The notes beneath the pieces were generated by a model, which saw only the letters and a list, made by a program, of their open reading frames with translations, did not search any database and was not told the origin of the DNA. Made by a program: the position numbers and the translations under genes. 64,000 nt of DNA from Phytophthora colocasiae (Eukaryota; Oomycota; Peronosporomycetes; Peronosporales; Peronosporaceae), in contig JAGKQI010000049.1 of NCBI GenBank assembly GCA_018806915.1, forward strand, positions 930,001 to 994,000, given 5' to 3'. Positions 9,809 through 21,199 of this stretch are shown here, piece after piece; positions within the stretch are counted from its first letter, which is position 1, and each line of letters opens with the position of its first letter.

Positions 9809-12206
9809 ATTTGAGAAATCCAGTCTCGTTTCATCTCGTCAGTCGCACGCGCACGTTCGGCCTCAGTCTCAGCCTCTCTTTGTCGCCAGCGTTCAGCAAA
9901 CTCTGATTCCAGACGTTGGTTTTCAGAGTTCCGAAGCTCCGATTTCAGAGTTTCCAACTCTGCTGTGCTGCGATATCTGAGTTTTCTTTCAGATACCAGA
10001 CTTCTGCGTTCTTCGGCGTCGTCAGCACGCCTCTCAGCTTCCAGCCTCGCGTTTTCTGACTTCAACAAGCGCTCAGTGAGCGTCTGAATCTCGCGTCTTG
10101 CCTCCAAGTCACGTTGTTCCCGACGACGATCGCGTTCCATGGACTCCAAGCGTTCTCGGGCCAAGAACTCCATCTGCGCTTGCTCCATCCGGCTTTGCCA
10201 CTCCTGCTGTTGCCTCATGACGTTCAACTCGATCTGAGCAGGTCCTGACCTCTGAGAACTTCGAGCTTCAGACTTCGTACGACTCGACGCGATGGAACTC
10301 AAGCGTCGGGACGGTGATCTTAGAAGGTCTTCACTTTTCACACTTTGGTGATGGCTCTGGTGGCTTTCGCTTCGTGTGGAGGCAGATACAGGTGGAATCT
10401 CCGGAGTTAATTGTCTGAAATCCCGTGAAGAACTTCCGACAGACGCCTGGTTTCCAGATTTCGCGTCCAAAACCTCTGGTTTCTCTTCCAGCATGTCGAC
10501 ATCCTCGAGCTCTGATCTCACTGGTAACAGCGTTCGCGTCACTTGGATCCCCATGCCTTCAGAGACTGCTCCTCCCACATCAGCGCCTTGAGCAATTACC
10601 AAGCTTCCTGTGGACAGCGGCATATGTGATGCCGCCCCTCGACTCATGGACATCAAGGACGAGTCCGTAGAGCTTCCGCGTGAAGTCTGGAATCCCGACG
10701 ACTGGTCATCCGAGGTCCCGATGACACTGGGAACTAGCACGTCCGACATCCGAGTCTGAGAAGTGTTGTGATCTTCAGACATTGGAGTTTCAGATTCTGG
10801 TCGCGTGTTATCAGAGCGACTCTCATACTGCGGCAGTGAAGACAGCGATGGCGTCGATAAAGCTGACGGTGTTGACGGGACTTGTGGGCGCGGTGGTCTC
10901 TGCTGTAAGCGCTTGGACCGCGGTGGCTCGTCACTGCTGGAACCATCGGAACTGTGTGTCACTCGGAGTCCGGTCACCCGGAGTCGCATGATCAGTCGTC
11001 GTCCTTGTAGGTCAGCATCCTTGTCAGGTAATACACGGTCTGCTTCATCTTGGCTTGTTGTGTCTTCTCGTTTCATGTCTTCTGGGAGTCGGTTCACTTG
11101 TAACCTGGCGGTCACTGTGGCCCACTCAACCAATTCCACTCTGAAGTTCGGACGCCACACTGCGTACTTGAGACTCAAAGACGGCTGACGCCTGCGTCTG
11201 AGACCAGGTTGGGAGGAGGTTCTGGAATTCGAAACCTGCCTCGTACAGCATTGTCTGAAGAATTGCTACGCACTCTGGTGCTGCCAACTTACTCATCGGG
11301 ATCTCGACGTAGGAAAGGTCTTGGATCCGACCAAAACCATGACGCCTCACGTGAAACTCTGAGATCCACATATCCTCAGGGAAGACAGAGGAACATCGCC
11401 ACTTGATGTAGTCGCCGGTCGCTGCAGCAGCTTTCTGGAAAGCATCAGCACTAGGCTTCATCGTCGGCCACATATACTCGATGCTTGGCGGGACGACCTT
11501 GCCTGTGTCCATATCTCTCCAACGGCGGAACTCACGACGCACATACCTCAGAGCTCGTTCCCCGTCAAGCGAATCAACCCTCCCAGACTCATCAGACGGT
11601 GTCTTCAGAGACTCTTCGGACTTGATCGCCATGTCATCTGACATTGGTGTGTCCTCAGATTTTGGGGATTGCGGAACATGTTCTTCAGAGAGTCCGGGTT
11701 CTGGTTTCACTTCATCCACGGACTGGCCGGAAGCTGTCGAGTCTGAACGCAGATCGATCACTTCCGGGGGCTCAACCATGTCGGCGCCTCCCTCAGACGC
11801 CTCATCACCACCCTCACGGGTAGTTGTCACCTCGTCACCAGAAGCTTCGACTTCTGACGGGCCTTCAGAACCTTGTTCACCAGAGACAGCAGGTGTCTCC
11901 TGAGCTTCTGGCTCTTCAGCAGGCTGGTCTTCGACCGCCGGTTCTGGGACGCTCACACTGTCAGCTGCCTTCTTTTCTCGCGCAGCTTTCCTCTTCTCGC
12001 GGGCCGCCTTCTGGATAGCATCCAGGTCTGGTTGCTCCTCAGGCGACAAACCTTGTAGACGCTTGGATTGACGTGTCGGAATACTCCGACCACGACCACG
12101 GCGTCCTCCTCTCGTAGATCCTGGCGTAGCCATCTTGAATATAGACGCTTGACAGGAAACTTTCTCTTCTTGTACTCTCAAATCCGGTGATATCACGATT
12201 CCAAAG

Positions 12207-12224
12207 ATCCGGGCACGCGCACCA
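12207..12224 (-). promoter_or_regulatory. Primer binding site, element B
   Basis: 18 bases complementary to a tRNA 3' end (plus strand reads ATCCGGGCACGCGCACCA), two bases from the LTR. The same block is found in A, A2 and D. Confidence 0.75.
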
Positions 12225-12226
12225 GT

Positions 12227-13901
12227 TGTCGCGAAGTCGGTGAAACTTTGGTCGCGGAGCAGGGGGCGTATAGTGAACCCTAGTTATACGACTACTGAAA
12301 AGTGGTTTTCAGAGCCGTATAACGATAGGTTGGCGTGTGGTACCTTGCGGTATCCTCGTGGGTTCGTTGTCTTCGGAAATATGACCCTCGCCGGAGTCTG
12401 AGAATGTGTTGTGAAGAGAAGTTGGGGTTCCCTTGGAGTCTGGTGTCGGTATTCTGGAAATCCTTCCAGGAGCGTTCGGGAGTCGGAATCTCTGGAAACC
12501 AAAGTGTTTTCCAGGAGGTCGGCGGTCGAAAAGAGGTTAATATACCAGAGAAAAGTCGGAATTCGGTGTCTGAATATCACAAATCCAGAACCGAGATACC
12601 TGACTTTCAGAGATAAACAACCAATATACAGAGTTCGAAAATATACAAATATATACAGCCGTTCTTATTCTTTCTAGGCCCTTGAACGGTGGGCTAACAC
12701 TCCAGGTCAACTAGGGACTTTCTACCAGACACCTGGTCTGTCTGGTATCCCTTTACGTTCGCACACCACCCTCTAATATAGAGGGAAAACATAAACCAAT
12801 ACAATCGGCTATATATAACAGTCTACCTTGCACTCTGAAAACGACTGTCTAGTTTCCAGAGCCTGTCCAAACGAGCAATATGAAATGGGCTACCGCTAGA
12901 GACAAAACAAACGACCCAACTAGGATATGGAATAGGCGGGTCCTTTCAGGTCTCTACGTTACCTGATCTCCACCTAAGGGGATTGAATTTGGTGGAGATC
13001 ACACGACGTACGTGATGACGTAGTGGCTTGAATACCTCTCAAGCGGACTTGTGCAGTAGCAAGCAAATTGAACTCTGTTTATCGTTTATCTTCCTCATAA
13101 CTATCATATCTTTCCGGTATCTCTCTTCTTCTTGTCGTCTTTTGCGTCCTTTATGCAGTCAGTCTTCATATCTCAGGTACTCTTGGTCTTTGTATACATC
13201 TGGTACTTTGACTTGGTCTCAGTATGCAGTCTGTGCAGCCGATCTCGATGGGTTGACAGGTACGGGGGATGTGCAGGTCAGTAATCACTTGAATGCGTGA
13301 CTTGAACTTGGGTTTACTTGGTTTCAGTATGGTCTTGGATCTTCGGTGGTTTCAGAGTCCGGTATCCTGGTTTTCAGAGTCTGATATCACTTGGTTTTCA
13401 GAGTCTTAGTCACTCAGAGTTAGAGATACCAGAGTCTTGAGTACGAAACCAGAGTACGGAGCACTAATGCTTCGACGTACATGAAGATCTTGAGGGTTGC
13501 GCGGGTGCGCGGCGTCCGGCGCGCGATACTTGGTCTCTGTGAGTATATATTGTGAATCCTTGAACCATCCATCGTCGCGCTGGACGGTAACGGGATGAGG
13601 TCTCTCAGAGATACGTTCTTCTGAGAGACTTTCCGCCAGAACTTAGGCACTCATCGTCGGGAAAAGTCCGGTGACCAGACAGAGTGTAGTTGACCTTCAG
13701 AGTTGTGCACACTCTGAAGTACACTTCCGGTCCTTTGGGCCCCTTTACAGTCAGGCGAAGGTTTATCCACAATCTTCCACAGATGTCGCACGGGTGCGGC
13801 CGCGTCCCAAAGTCCCTTTCGCTTATAACCCATAGTATAACCAATCACATCGTAACGCAATATCCACCTGTCGCTTGAAAATCGGAAATAACATCATGTC
13901 A
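12227..13901 (-). mobile_element. 5' LTR of element B (1.68 kb)
   Basis: Bounded by TGTCGCGAAG (12227) and CATCATGTCA (13901), with the primer binding site just inside. Near-identical to 53507-55197 and to the LTR of element C. The first base beyond it (13902) lies within a piggyBac transposase frame, so the element inserted into that gene. The same junction in copy 2 shows that the insertion predates the duplication. Confidence 0.85.
12809..12819 (-). promoter_or_regulatory. TATA-like box in LTR B
   Basis: On the element strand GTTATATATAG sits about 590 bp from the inner LTR end. The block is conserved in every LTR of this superfamily in the window (about 3822, 36771, 33713, 54090). It is a candidate core promoter defining the U3/R boundary. 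Confidence 0.35.
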
Positions 13902-14931
13902 AAAAGCTGCCGCAGACCTGGTCGGTCCAAAAGAACCTCCATACAGATCGGTCGCTCCAGGCATTTGTAAATCACCTAAAAGGAAAAGATACAGAATTAG
14001 ATTGATGCACGTATTCTTATTCTGTATAATACTGACTTACTGGATTGATGTTCATCGTAGATTTTCCACCCACTCACCCCCAGCTCTCTCATTGCCCTGC
14101 CGTCCTGTTGTTCGAATAACTCGCTTTCGTCCTCAAAGTCACTGTCCGACTCGATATCACTGTCGTACTCCACTGTGAGCAACGTCGGAACTCCAAGCTC
14201 TTCGTCACTGACTGCAGCATCTTCATCCTCAGCAACCGCGTCACGGCTGTCACATAAGTTGATGTCGTCCGCAGCAACAGGTCCAAAAAAGGCTTTCCGT
14301 CCGCAACGCATCCATAAAGTGATCACCGTCAAACAACTCCAGGAAGTCGCTATCATGCCCCGTACTAACCCCTTTTTCCCGCGGTTGTTCTGTAGGATAC
14401 AGAATAGGGCTTGTAGTACCCACACCTTCTTCTGTAACATCCGGAGCTGATGTTTCAGCAATAGGAGATGACGTGTCCAACAAATGATCCTGAGCCAAGC
14501 GCGTTGGAGATTCTTCAAGAGAGGTCGTCGGAATGGGTGACCCACCAACGCCATTCGCAGAAGACGGGAGGGACGGCTGGCACGGGCTCTGGGGCGGTGA
14601 ATGGTGGCAATGTAGGGGTGACAGCGGCTACAGTAGGAACCGACAGTGGTAACAACAGCAGCAGTCCATTCTTTCGCGCAAAAGCCATCAATTTGTTTTC
14701 CCCTGTCGACAAAATATGTTCCAAGTCAGTAATAATGGTAGAAACGTGCATACAGAACATCGTACCGATAAAATAGTCCACATTGCGCTGTGAGGCCTCC
14801 AACCGCCCACGAATCCCAGGTTTGACGTATGTGTAATCGACACTGAGACCTCGTGGCTTCCGGGCCTTCCATCCAGCTTTACTCAGGTCTCTCCACAGTT
14901 GCTTAAAATGCTTCTTGTTCGGCGCGTTCAT
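13902..14931 (-). pseudogene. piggyBac transposase N-terminal half, cut by LTR B
   Basis: The ATG at 14931 opens a frame with the basic motif KKHFKQLWRDLSKAGWKA, typical of the N-terminal part of oomycete piggyBac proteins. An intron (donor ATCG|GTACG, acceptor GACAG|GGG) leads to a second exon ending in acidic sequence. A last short exon contains GGSFGPTRSAAAF and stops at the LTR at 13902. That motif aligns with NGEFGPTPQALKAA of the other piggyBac at 57660-57710. The frame is broken near 14565 and again near 14290 (one extra T in a T run). The catalytic domain is absent. Both frameshifts are shared with copy 2, so it was dead before the duplication. Confidence 0.65.
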
Positions 14932-15098
14932 CGTTGAGATAAAGAACAAATTGCAAAATGAATGGTTGGCAAACCTTTGGCGGATTTGTATCGTATTTTT
15001 TATGGAGGGTGAATAATCGCTACCTATCTTCCCAGCATACTCCACAAGGATAATCATCGCGTCTCTGCCCAATACAAGTATTTAGATGTAGCCAAATA

Positions 15099-15956
15099 TT
15101 AAATCTTATCATACTGCTTAATCTGTATGATACAGAGCAGCGCTTTAGAGGGGTTAAGAATGGCCTCAAAGTTATAAACAATGAAATGATCGATGTATTG
15201 ATCAGTATTCTTAATAAAGTATTTTGTCAGTAGCGAACGAATTGTATTTGGAGCTGGGCGATAAATAATCGGAATGATTCGATTTACGAGCTCACACTGA
15301 TTCTTCTTATGGTTTCGAAGTTTGTCTGAGCTGACAAACACCATCTCACACAATGGGCATCGGTATTTACACTGAATAATATCAATATTCTTAATGTAAA
15401 GAGCATGGTTCTCGTGGGATAGAATATTGATAACATCGTACTCCTTGTCTGAACGTCAGATGCATTCAACATTTCCCGTCTCCACATCCATCGTAAATAC
15501 ATTAATGCTCAGCTGAAAGCAGTTCTCAAGCTCATCGAACTGGAGAATGAAACTGCGAAACAGGCTTAGTATATAATTAATATCCTTATACAAGCAATAC
15601 TGCTTGAATGTCTGCTTTACCAGAGCTTGAATTCTACGCGGATCCTTTCTTGGTTCCTCTTGCTTGTGGTATGCGATGCAATGAAATATGCACTTGTTCT
15701 TAGTCTTTGGGAAGTTCATTACGCTCTTATTGTCGCGGATAATCTTTGGAATGACAGCTTCACTATCACCCAGTGTGTGTTCGCGCTGGTAGATGTAAAT
15801 CTTGAATCCAGTAATTGCCTTTACCAGATATTCCGATTTGGGGTAGTTAAGCTTGTCAGCTAACTCCATCGAACGAATCTCCGAAATGACCTTCTTGCGA
15901 ATATCACCCTTGCTTTTGATAGCAATCAGTGAGCTGAACACTGAGGTGTTGCTCAA
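15099..15956 (-). pseudogene. Polinton/Maverick-type DNA polymerase B N-terminal fragment
   Basis: A frame from 15956 contains PKTKNKCIFHCIAYHKQ and FDELENCFQLSINVFTMD, then a TGA at 15456-15458. A shifted frame follows with a C2H2-like finger (CKYRCPLCEMVF...) and DQYIDHFIVYNFEAIL. The last motif looks like Exo I (D-x-E) of protein-primed family B polymerases with its Asp changed to Asn. These motifs resemble oomycete ORFs annotated as viral or organellar type B polymerase of Maverick elements. The A+T-richer composition differs from the flanking gypsy DNA. No polymerase palm motifs remain. Confidence 0.55.
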
Positions 15957-17227
15957 ATTCGGGTGGAAGTATCTGGTATCGCTATCATATGTTCGACTGA
16001 CGAGATTGTACCCAAGTGCAATATTAATCTTGAAAGCAGCTTCTGGCTCGCAAGTACGTTCTCGAGTTTGTTGTAGAATTCAGCTGACTGAATTCCCTCG
16101 TATAAATGAGACTCGACATGGTTGCCTAGGTAGAAGTGATACTTCGGGTCAGCCTTGTGATCTGGAGACGTATGCTTCTTGAGAGCATCGATGCCAACAT
16201 TGTACTGCTGAGCATATTTTGGGGTTGGAGATATTGGTGATATATGGGGTTGGAGATATTGGTGATATATGCCATGTTCCCCGTACGACCGCGCACTTTG
16301 ACACGATAGCTACTGCCCCCTTTGATAGTTTAATATTAATATTCAATCTCTTTAGTCCTTCGAGCTCGTATGCAAACATGCTGGCTATACATGCGAGGAT
16401 ATATTTTTCTCGTAGTGACTGGGATCATCGACTTTATATCTTAGGCCTCTACAAAAAAATCTGCAATTAATTAATTCAAATATATGACTTGTTGGAGGTT
16501 TTAAGCCAGTTATAAGATCGTTAGCCTTAATCCATTGAAGGGTTTTGTCGTGGTACATACCGGTACCAATAATTGTTTGTGGTAGTACATTGCGAGCTAA
16601 ATCCTGTTTAGAAGCTTCCGATACATTATCACACTCAAATAGGAAGTGGATGTAGCCATCATCCACACCTAATAGTGAAATAGGCTTTCTTTTTTTATAC
16701 TTCCCAAACTGTAGCTTTTCGAGGTAAGACCACGGTCACGACAGGCTTTGCAATATATATAACCACCTCGGTATCGTTTTTGACAACCGAGACATACCTT
16801 GTAGTGCCCACCAAAGAGTTTTACACACTCTGAACCAATAAAATGATGATTATCATCTTTATCTATTATTAGAATTGATTGGGGTATCACAGTAGCATCT
16901 CGAGTTTACATTAGGACGATACGCAGGGCATGGATATATTTGGGTCTTACCCATTTGCATCCATTTTCCGTTATCCTCTAACGTAGTCCAGTACCATCCA
17001 GAGGTGTGGTATTGGGATAGGTCCCCAGGCGCTTTGAGTAAAATTTTACGTGTATTTCTATATAGTTTTATCAGAATAGAAAAAAAACAGTTAAGTTCGA
17101 TTTTACTCGATAGGTACGTTATCACTGTCGTTAAGTTCGCTGCTGTGCTTCCGCTTGCGAGCCCGACCCTTTCGATAGGATAGACGAGCTTCGCGCGTGC
17201 GCTGGTAGTAGTGCTTCTGCGCTGCAT
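15957..17227 (-). pseudogene. Further Polinton-like coding remnants
   Basis: Several short minus-strand frames appear parts of one decayed coding region. From 17227 downward the frame gives YYQRTREARLSYRKGRARKR (basic), then WYWTTLEDNGKWMQMGKTQ. At 16669-16890 there is a zinc-ribbon-like CLGCQKRYRGGYIYCKAC. At 16385-16666 there is LQWIKANDLITGLKPP. Frame changes and stops separate the pieces. The zinc-binding motif and the position upstream of the polymerase fragment fit the N-terminal part of the same Polinton-type gene or a neighbouring gene of that element; function is not assignable. This stretch is missing from duplication copy 2. Confidence 0.4.
16221..16270. repeat. 25-bp direct tandem duplication
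   Basis: Two perfect adjacent copies of a 25-bp unit beginning GGGGTTGGAGATATTGGTG (16221-16245 and 16246-16270), inside the Polinton-like relic. Confidence 0.9.
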
Positions 17228-17357
17228 TAATGCGCTCCTTGTTAGTTTGGTACTGAGTACGCCATCTTTCTATATTACTAACTTTATCTTTATATTTATC
17301 AGGATGAAAACTAATTTATTTTTTGACACACCTGGAACCTCAACTTATTATTTGTAT

Positions 17358-18730
17358 TCAATCGACCGCCGAAGTCATATCAAAGAAGCTTCTCTGGAGC
17401 TTATCGTTGTCATCATGCTTCCATCTCATACAGAAACAAAACGTTTCTGGATCCTCCACGTGAACAAACGTCTTCATCACGAGCGGATCGTCGGTCTTGG
17501 TTGATCCTTCTTTCAAACGACTGAAAACACGATCTGTGCACTGTGTATCTACAACCTTCACGAACACCTCCACCTACACACGTAAACGTCAGAATAATTG
17601 CATACACAAACCTCTGCACATATTATGTACCTTGCGTCTGTTGCCAATAGATGGATTCTTGTCAACGGATCCGGGGAGCATATTGACGATGGGAAACTCG
17701 ATGCTCATACCAACGTACCAACCATGCATATCGCGAGAAAGAGCAAGCCGATTGTTCGGGTCACGATCGTACTTGGCGAATTCTCGTTTGTGGTCTCTGT
17801 TTTGCTTTCTCGACACCAAATGGCAGCTTTCTGCCTTGCCGTATGGAAGAAAGAACTTCTCGTGTTCGATCCGTTGGTAACGAAACTCGTCAGTCGAGGA
17901 GTCCAGATTCGAAACGCTTGTGGTCAACGATATGGATGACATTGTGTTTTGCGGAGAATCCGACTCTTGTGGGTCATAGTCGGTGTACAAGACACGCTGT
18001 AGTTCAGTAGACACAGCTTTAACTTGTGTAACTTTCGTTATGACCGTTTGGCCACAGAACGGAGAGCCCAGCGTTTGCGGACCCTCCCTCAAGTCATTTT
18101 CGAATAGCCATGCAGCTTCTTCTGTAAACGAAACAGTTAGTCAACGTAAGCAGCACTATCACGCAGTGGCGAGATGGACGCACCTGTCTTGAACAGAATA
18201 TGGATGCACAACGTCTTGCCTTCATACCAAAACGCGACATCCTTGTCCTGGGTGCGGCGCGCAGGATCGTAGCATCCAAGCCGTAATCCTGCCAGACGGT
18301 AAACTCTGCAGCGAATCCCCTTCGTGTTCAACGCGTTATCAACGGATCCAGTGAGAAGCCACAATTTTGGTTGGGGTGGTGCTCGCTCCGGAACCACCAC
18401 CACCACGTGAATTTGCCGCGTTTCAGGCGGTGGCATTCCATTCGTCTCCAACACATCCCGAATCGAATAGGTCGAGTACGCCTCATCATCTGTATCCACC
18501 AGTGATACCCTTTCGAAACCCTCTCCTTTTCGTATCGCACGAAGTTCCTTACTTGGTAGCCATCCTGCGCCCTTCTTCGCCAGAGAGAGCTGCAGCTCGT
18601 CCGCAGGAAACTGGTACATTTTCTCGTCCTTGATCTTCTTTTTCAGGTCCCCCACCGACTGGTCATCGCCAATATCCACGGGGAACGCGTTGCCCGCCAC
18701 ACCATCGATCACACAGAAAAACTTCACCAT
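17358..18730 (-). CDS. Crinkler (CRN) family effector, copy 1
   Basis: Three exons: 18730-18184, 18121-17631 and 17573-17358. The introns have GT...AG ends (18122-18183, 62 bp; 17574-17630, 57 bp). The spliced frame is an exact 418 codons including stop. The protein starts MVKFFC, typical of CRNs, has LQLSLAK in the place of the LxLFLAK host-translocation motif (Phe to Ser), then a DWL-like region ending near TRQIHVVVVVPE, followed by a C-terminal region I cannot assign. CRNs are secreted into or delivered to host plant cells and act in the nucleus. No classical signal peptide is evident, as in many CRNs. The ATG at 18730 was preferred over the longer upstream frame because family members start at MVK(F/L)FC. 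Splice sites are predicted by eye. Confidence 0.8.
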
Positions 18731-19056
18731 CTTTCCTCGAGCCGGCTGATTCTGGAATGAAGAAAAAGGGAGAGAGAATTGAAGGTGCGTCACATTCTTC
18801 CACCCAATGAACTGCACATGTTGTTTTTTTTAACTTGCTTACATTTTTATTATGTAGGGACTCGATTTTCCTGACCCATGGACAGCGAAATGGTATGATT
18901 CAAGCAACCTTCTTATGATGGACATGGGATGTTTATTGTGATGTGAATATTGTAGGGATCCAACTGACACTGGAAAGTTTTGTGTAGGATATGGCGGTTC
19001 GTTGTACGCTACAGTATGAAGCTTTGTCTGTAGTACTCATGGTATTATTTACGCTT

Positions 19057-19743
19057 ACAGTAGGAAATTGACCGCTGCCTACGTGGATGGAGTCGCTGAC
19101 ACCAGCGAAATGCTGCTTGCGCCATTTGGAAAAATATCTAGTGCCGTGCACGCTCAAAGTTTCTTCAACGGTTGGTACTTTATGGCTTTCAACCTTGTCA
19201 TTTTCATCACCATCCTAAACATTTTTATCATCCAGGGGAATGTCGTGCTGAATGGAACTAAGAGCGGTGGTTTATGGGGGTGGGATACTCGTACTCCACG
19301 ACGAATTTTTGAGTGGGAAGAAGAAGTTACACCGGACCGACCTGCAGGCTCCGTTCTTGATGTTCATATGCTGAGTGATTGCCGTAGAGCAGTGGTTCAA
19401 AGATCGAACGGAGAACTTCGAGTAGTGGATCTTCGGTCCTCTAAGCCGGTGGTGGAGTTCATGGCACAGTTTGCGCTGTGCTATTGACAGTAACGAGTCT
19501 GTTGTAGTCGCTGGTGGAGATGCGCAACGTCCACTGGCAGTGAACAGCTTCGATCTACGTGATGGTCGCTGTGTGTCGTCTGTTGAGGTGCAAAATAATG
19601 CTCAAACGGAGAAGCGATCGACTCTGGTACAACAGGTACAGCTCAAGTCTGGCCACTACGGGAGTCGCTATGTGAGATCTGGGCTATTTCTCGTAATGAA
19701 CTCTACGTTTGTAGTGGACGAACAGACAATTTGGACGAGTAAA
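19057..19743 (+). pseudogene. C-terminal part of a WD40-repeat gene (DCAF4-like?), broken
   Basis: The frame shows WD40-like blades (GGLWGWDTRTPRRIFEW; GELRVVDLRSSKPVVEF; NSFDLRDGRCVSSVEV) and a last segment IWAISRNELYVCSGR ending at a TAA at 19741-19743. A hydrophobic stretch at 19171-19235 has GT...AG ends and reads like an unspliced intron, but its length leaves the frame one base off. Further frame breaks occur near 19465 and 19675. The 5' part is missing: similarity begins just beyond the duplication edge at about 19005. Resemblance to DDB1-CUL4 associated factor 4 is only an impression. Confidence 0.5.
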
Positions 19744-19799
19744 AAAGGATAGGAACTAAGCATGAATTGAGCGAATTGCTACTGTACCTTGTGCTCTCC

Positions 19800-21199
19800 T
19801 TACTCTTCTTCTTCAGGAGGTGACGGGTCTTCAAGTAGATCAGGTTGCTCCACAGGAATCTCACAATGCAGTGTGGGCTTCCCTTCTCCATCAGTGTTGT
19901 CTTCACTTAAGCCACTGTAAGACTGCAGCCGCTGCGGAGGAGGAAGTTGGAATGATTCCGAGAGGAATTTGACACCATTTCCAACATAAACGTTCAGGAA
20001 CTTTTTGCCAACTGCGATGCTCACAGCTCCAGGCCACACAAGACTACGAACGATGGCAACTTCGCCAACTGCAGGCTGAATTGTGGCTGGCAGTCTGTCC
20101 ACTCGCCATGATAGAGGGTTGTCCTCGCTTAAAGCTCGTAGTGGAGGTGCAAATTCCTCTCCTTCTCGAGGTTCTTCTTCTCCATCAGCGTTCGTTAGAG
20201 GTGGCATGGGCGTCATTCGACCGTAGCGAGCATTGATCTCCTTCGTGAAGTGCGTCCAGCTCCCTAAGTCCACCAATTCAGCTGCTGTCTTGATCTCCAG
20301 CTCCTCGGCAGGTGCGATATCTCCTTCCTCCGTCATTTGAAAATACCCAGCAGGACATAACACCGTTCCAGCGGAGATACGCGCAATCTGAGCTCGTAAA
20401 TAATTCTTCTCGAGCCCAGGAAAAGGTGGATGTCCTAGAACTGGAGCTTCTAAATCTCCTCGAACATAGCGACGCAGCTGTCGACACGCCAAAATCTGTC
20501 CGCAGCGTACAGGAGGCAGTTGAACCCACTGGTATGCTCCGTTGTCTTTCATCGCCCAGTATGTCAGCTTGTTCGCGCCTGTTGCACCTTCTTCAGCTTC
20601 CAGGTCTTCGGGTTCATAAGCTGTAGGTAGTTCCCCTTCCGCGATGTAGTAATCTGCTCCCCGGCCTAGAATTTTGCCCCAGAAGCGCATATTCACTGTT
20701 CCATGGGTCTGTGCGAGGCGTTGAAGTGCCAACGACAGTCGAAATGTCTCGCCCTTGGAGAAGCCCAGTCCAGCCCACTCGAACACATTCGCCTCATCCA
20801 GTAAATCTGCTACCCCTGTGACAGGTTCAGGTGGTGCTTCGTCCTCTGACTGGAGCTTGAGCAGTTCCAGTGCCACATTACACCAGCTTTCTTGATGTGC
20901 TTGCTACAGTCAATCATTAAAAATCAACAACAACGCATAGGAAAAGAAGCAAAATGACCGCGTACTGCTTGTTTCTTGATGCTTGATAGCTGGGAGCTGC
21001 CCTCGACAGTCGGGGGTTGTTGAGGAGCTAAATAACGCTGCTGTTTGACCAACGTCGAAATGTTTTCAAACGTCTCGTGCAGGTTCTCTGGACGCTCCAC
21101 GATGATCTTCAGCAGTACGTCACCCAGATGGTCGTACAAGTTGGTCCCATCGGCCGACTCCTTCTTCAAAAAGGCCTTGGCTTCCTCCAGTGTTGTCAT
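19800..21199 (-). CDS. RSPH4A: Radial spoke head protein, RSPH4A/RSPH6A family
   Basis: Two exons, 21199-20966 and 20903-19800, with a 62-bp GT...AG intron; the spliced frame is 446 codons including stop. The N-terminus (AKAFLKKES...NLYDHLGDVL) and the core motif FWGKILGRGADYYIAEGE are hallmarks of the radial spoke head 4/6 family, as are the PLSWRVDRLP and WPGAVSIAVGKKFLNVYVG segments and the acidic tail. Length is close to Chlamydomonas RSP4/RSP6. The protein belongs to the axonemal radial spoke head that regulates dynein in motile flagella; in oomycetes this serves zoospore swimming. No stop or frameshift is seen, so it appears functional. It is the only clearly intact host housekeeping-type gene in the window. 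Confidence 0.85.

Larger units (their letters stand above)
6993..12133 (-). pseudogene. Gag of element B, frameshifted and interrupted
   Basis: ATG at 12133, stop at 6993. The N-terminal part is basic, then acidic and Ser-rich. An 11-bp deletion (AGCGAGTCGAC, present in the copy near 52410) shifts the frame near 11150. The frame is then cut by a 904-bp insertion at 8905-9808 and resumes at 8903. The C-terminal part carries the Gag capsid-like domain (around ERVHWWERF and SARDWFNQLPKSV). Three zinc knuckles follow: CEKCQRSGHSEEDC is a perfect C-X2-C-X4-H-X4-C; the second has lost its first Cys (Arg in its place, Cys in element D); the third is C-X2-C-X3-H-X4-C. It cannot give full-length Gag. 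The undamaged length would be about 1,415 residues, large for Ty3/gypsy. Confidence 0.85.
6522..19005. repeat. Segmental duplication, copy 1
   Basis: This interval matches 48677-61905 in the same orientation and nearly base for base. It carries the protease/gag/LTR of element B, the piggyBac relic, the Polinton-like relic and CRN copy 1. The match starts at the shared GCCCAAGTG (6522) and ends at GGCGG(G)TTCGTTGT (about 19005). Differences specific to this copy are the 904-bp insertion at 8905-9808, small deletions near 6540, 6810 and 11150, and retention of 15490-17227, which the other copy lacks. Boundaries were placed by eye; the exact percent identity was not computed. Confidence 0.9.

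Noticed and set aside
19171..19235. Membrane segment in the WD40 fragment
   Set aside because: The hydrophobic stretch has GT...AG ends and intron-like composition, and WD40 sequence resumes right after it.
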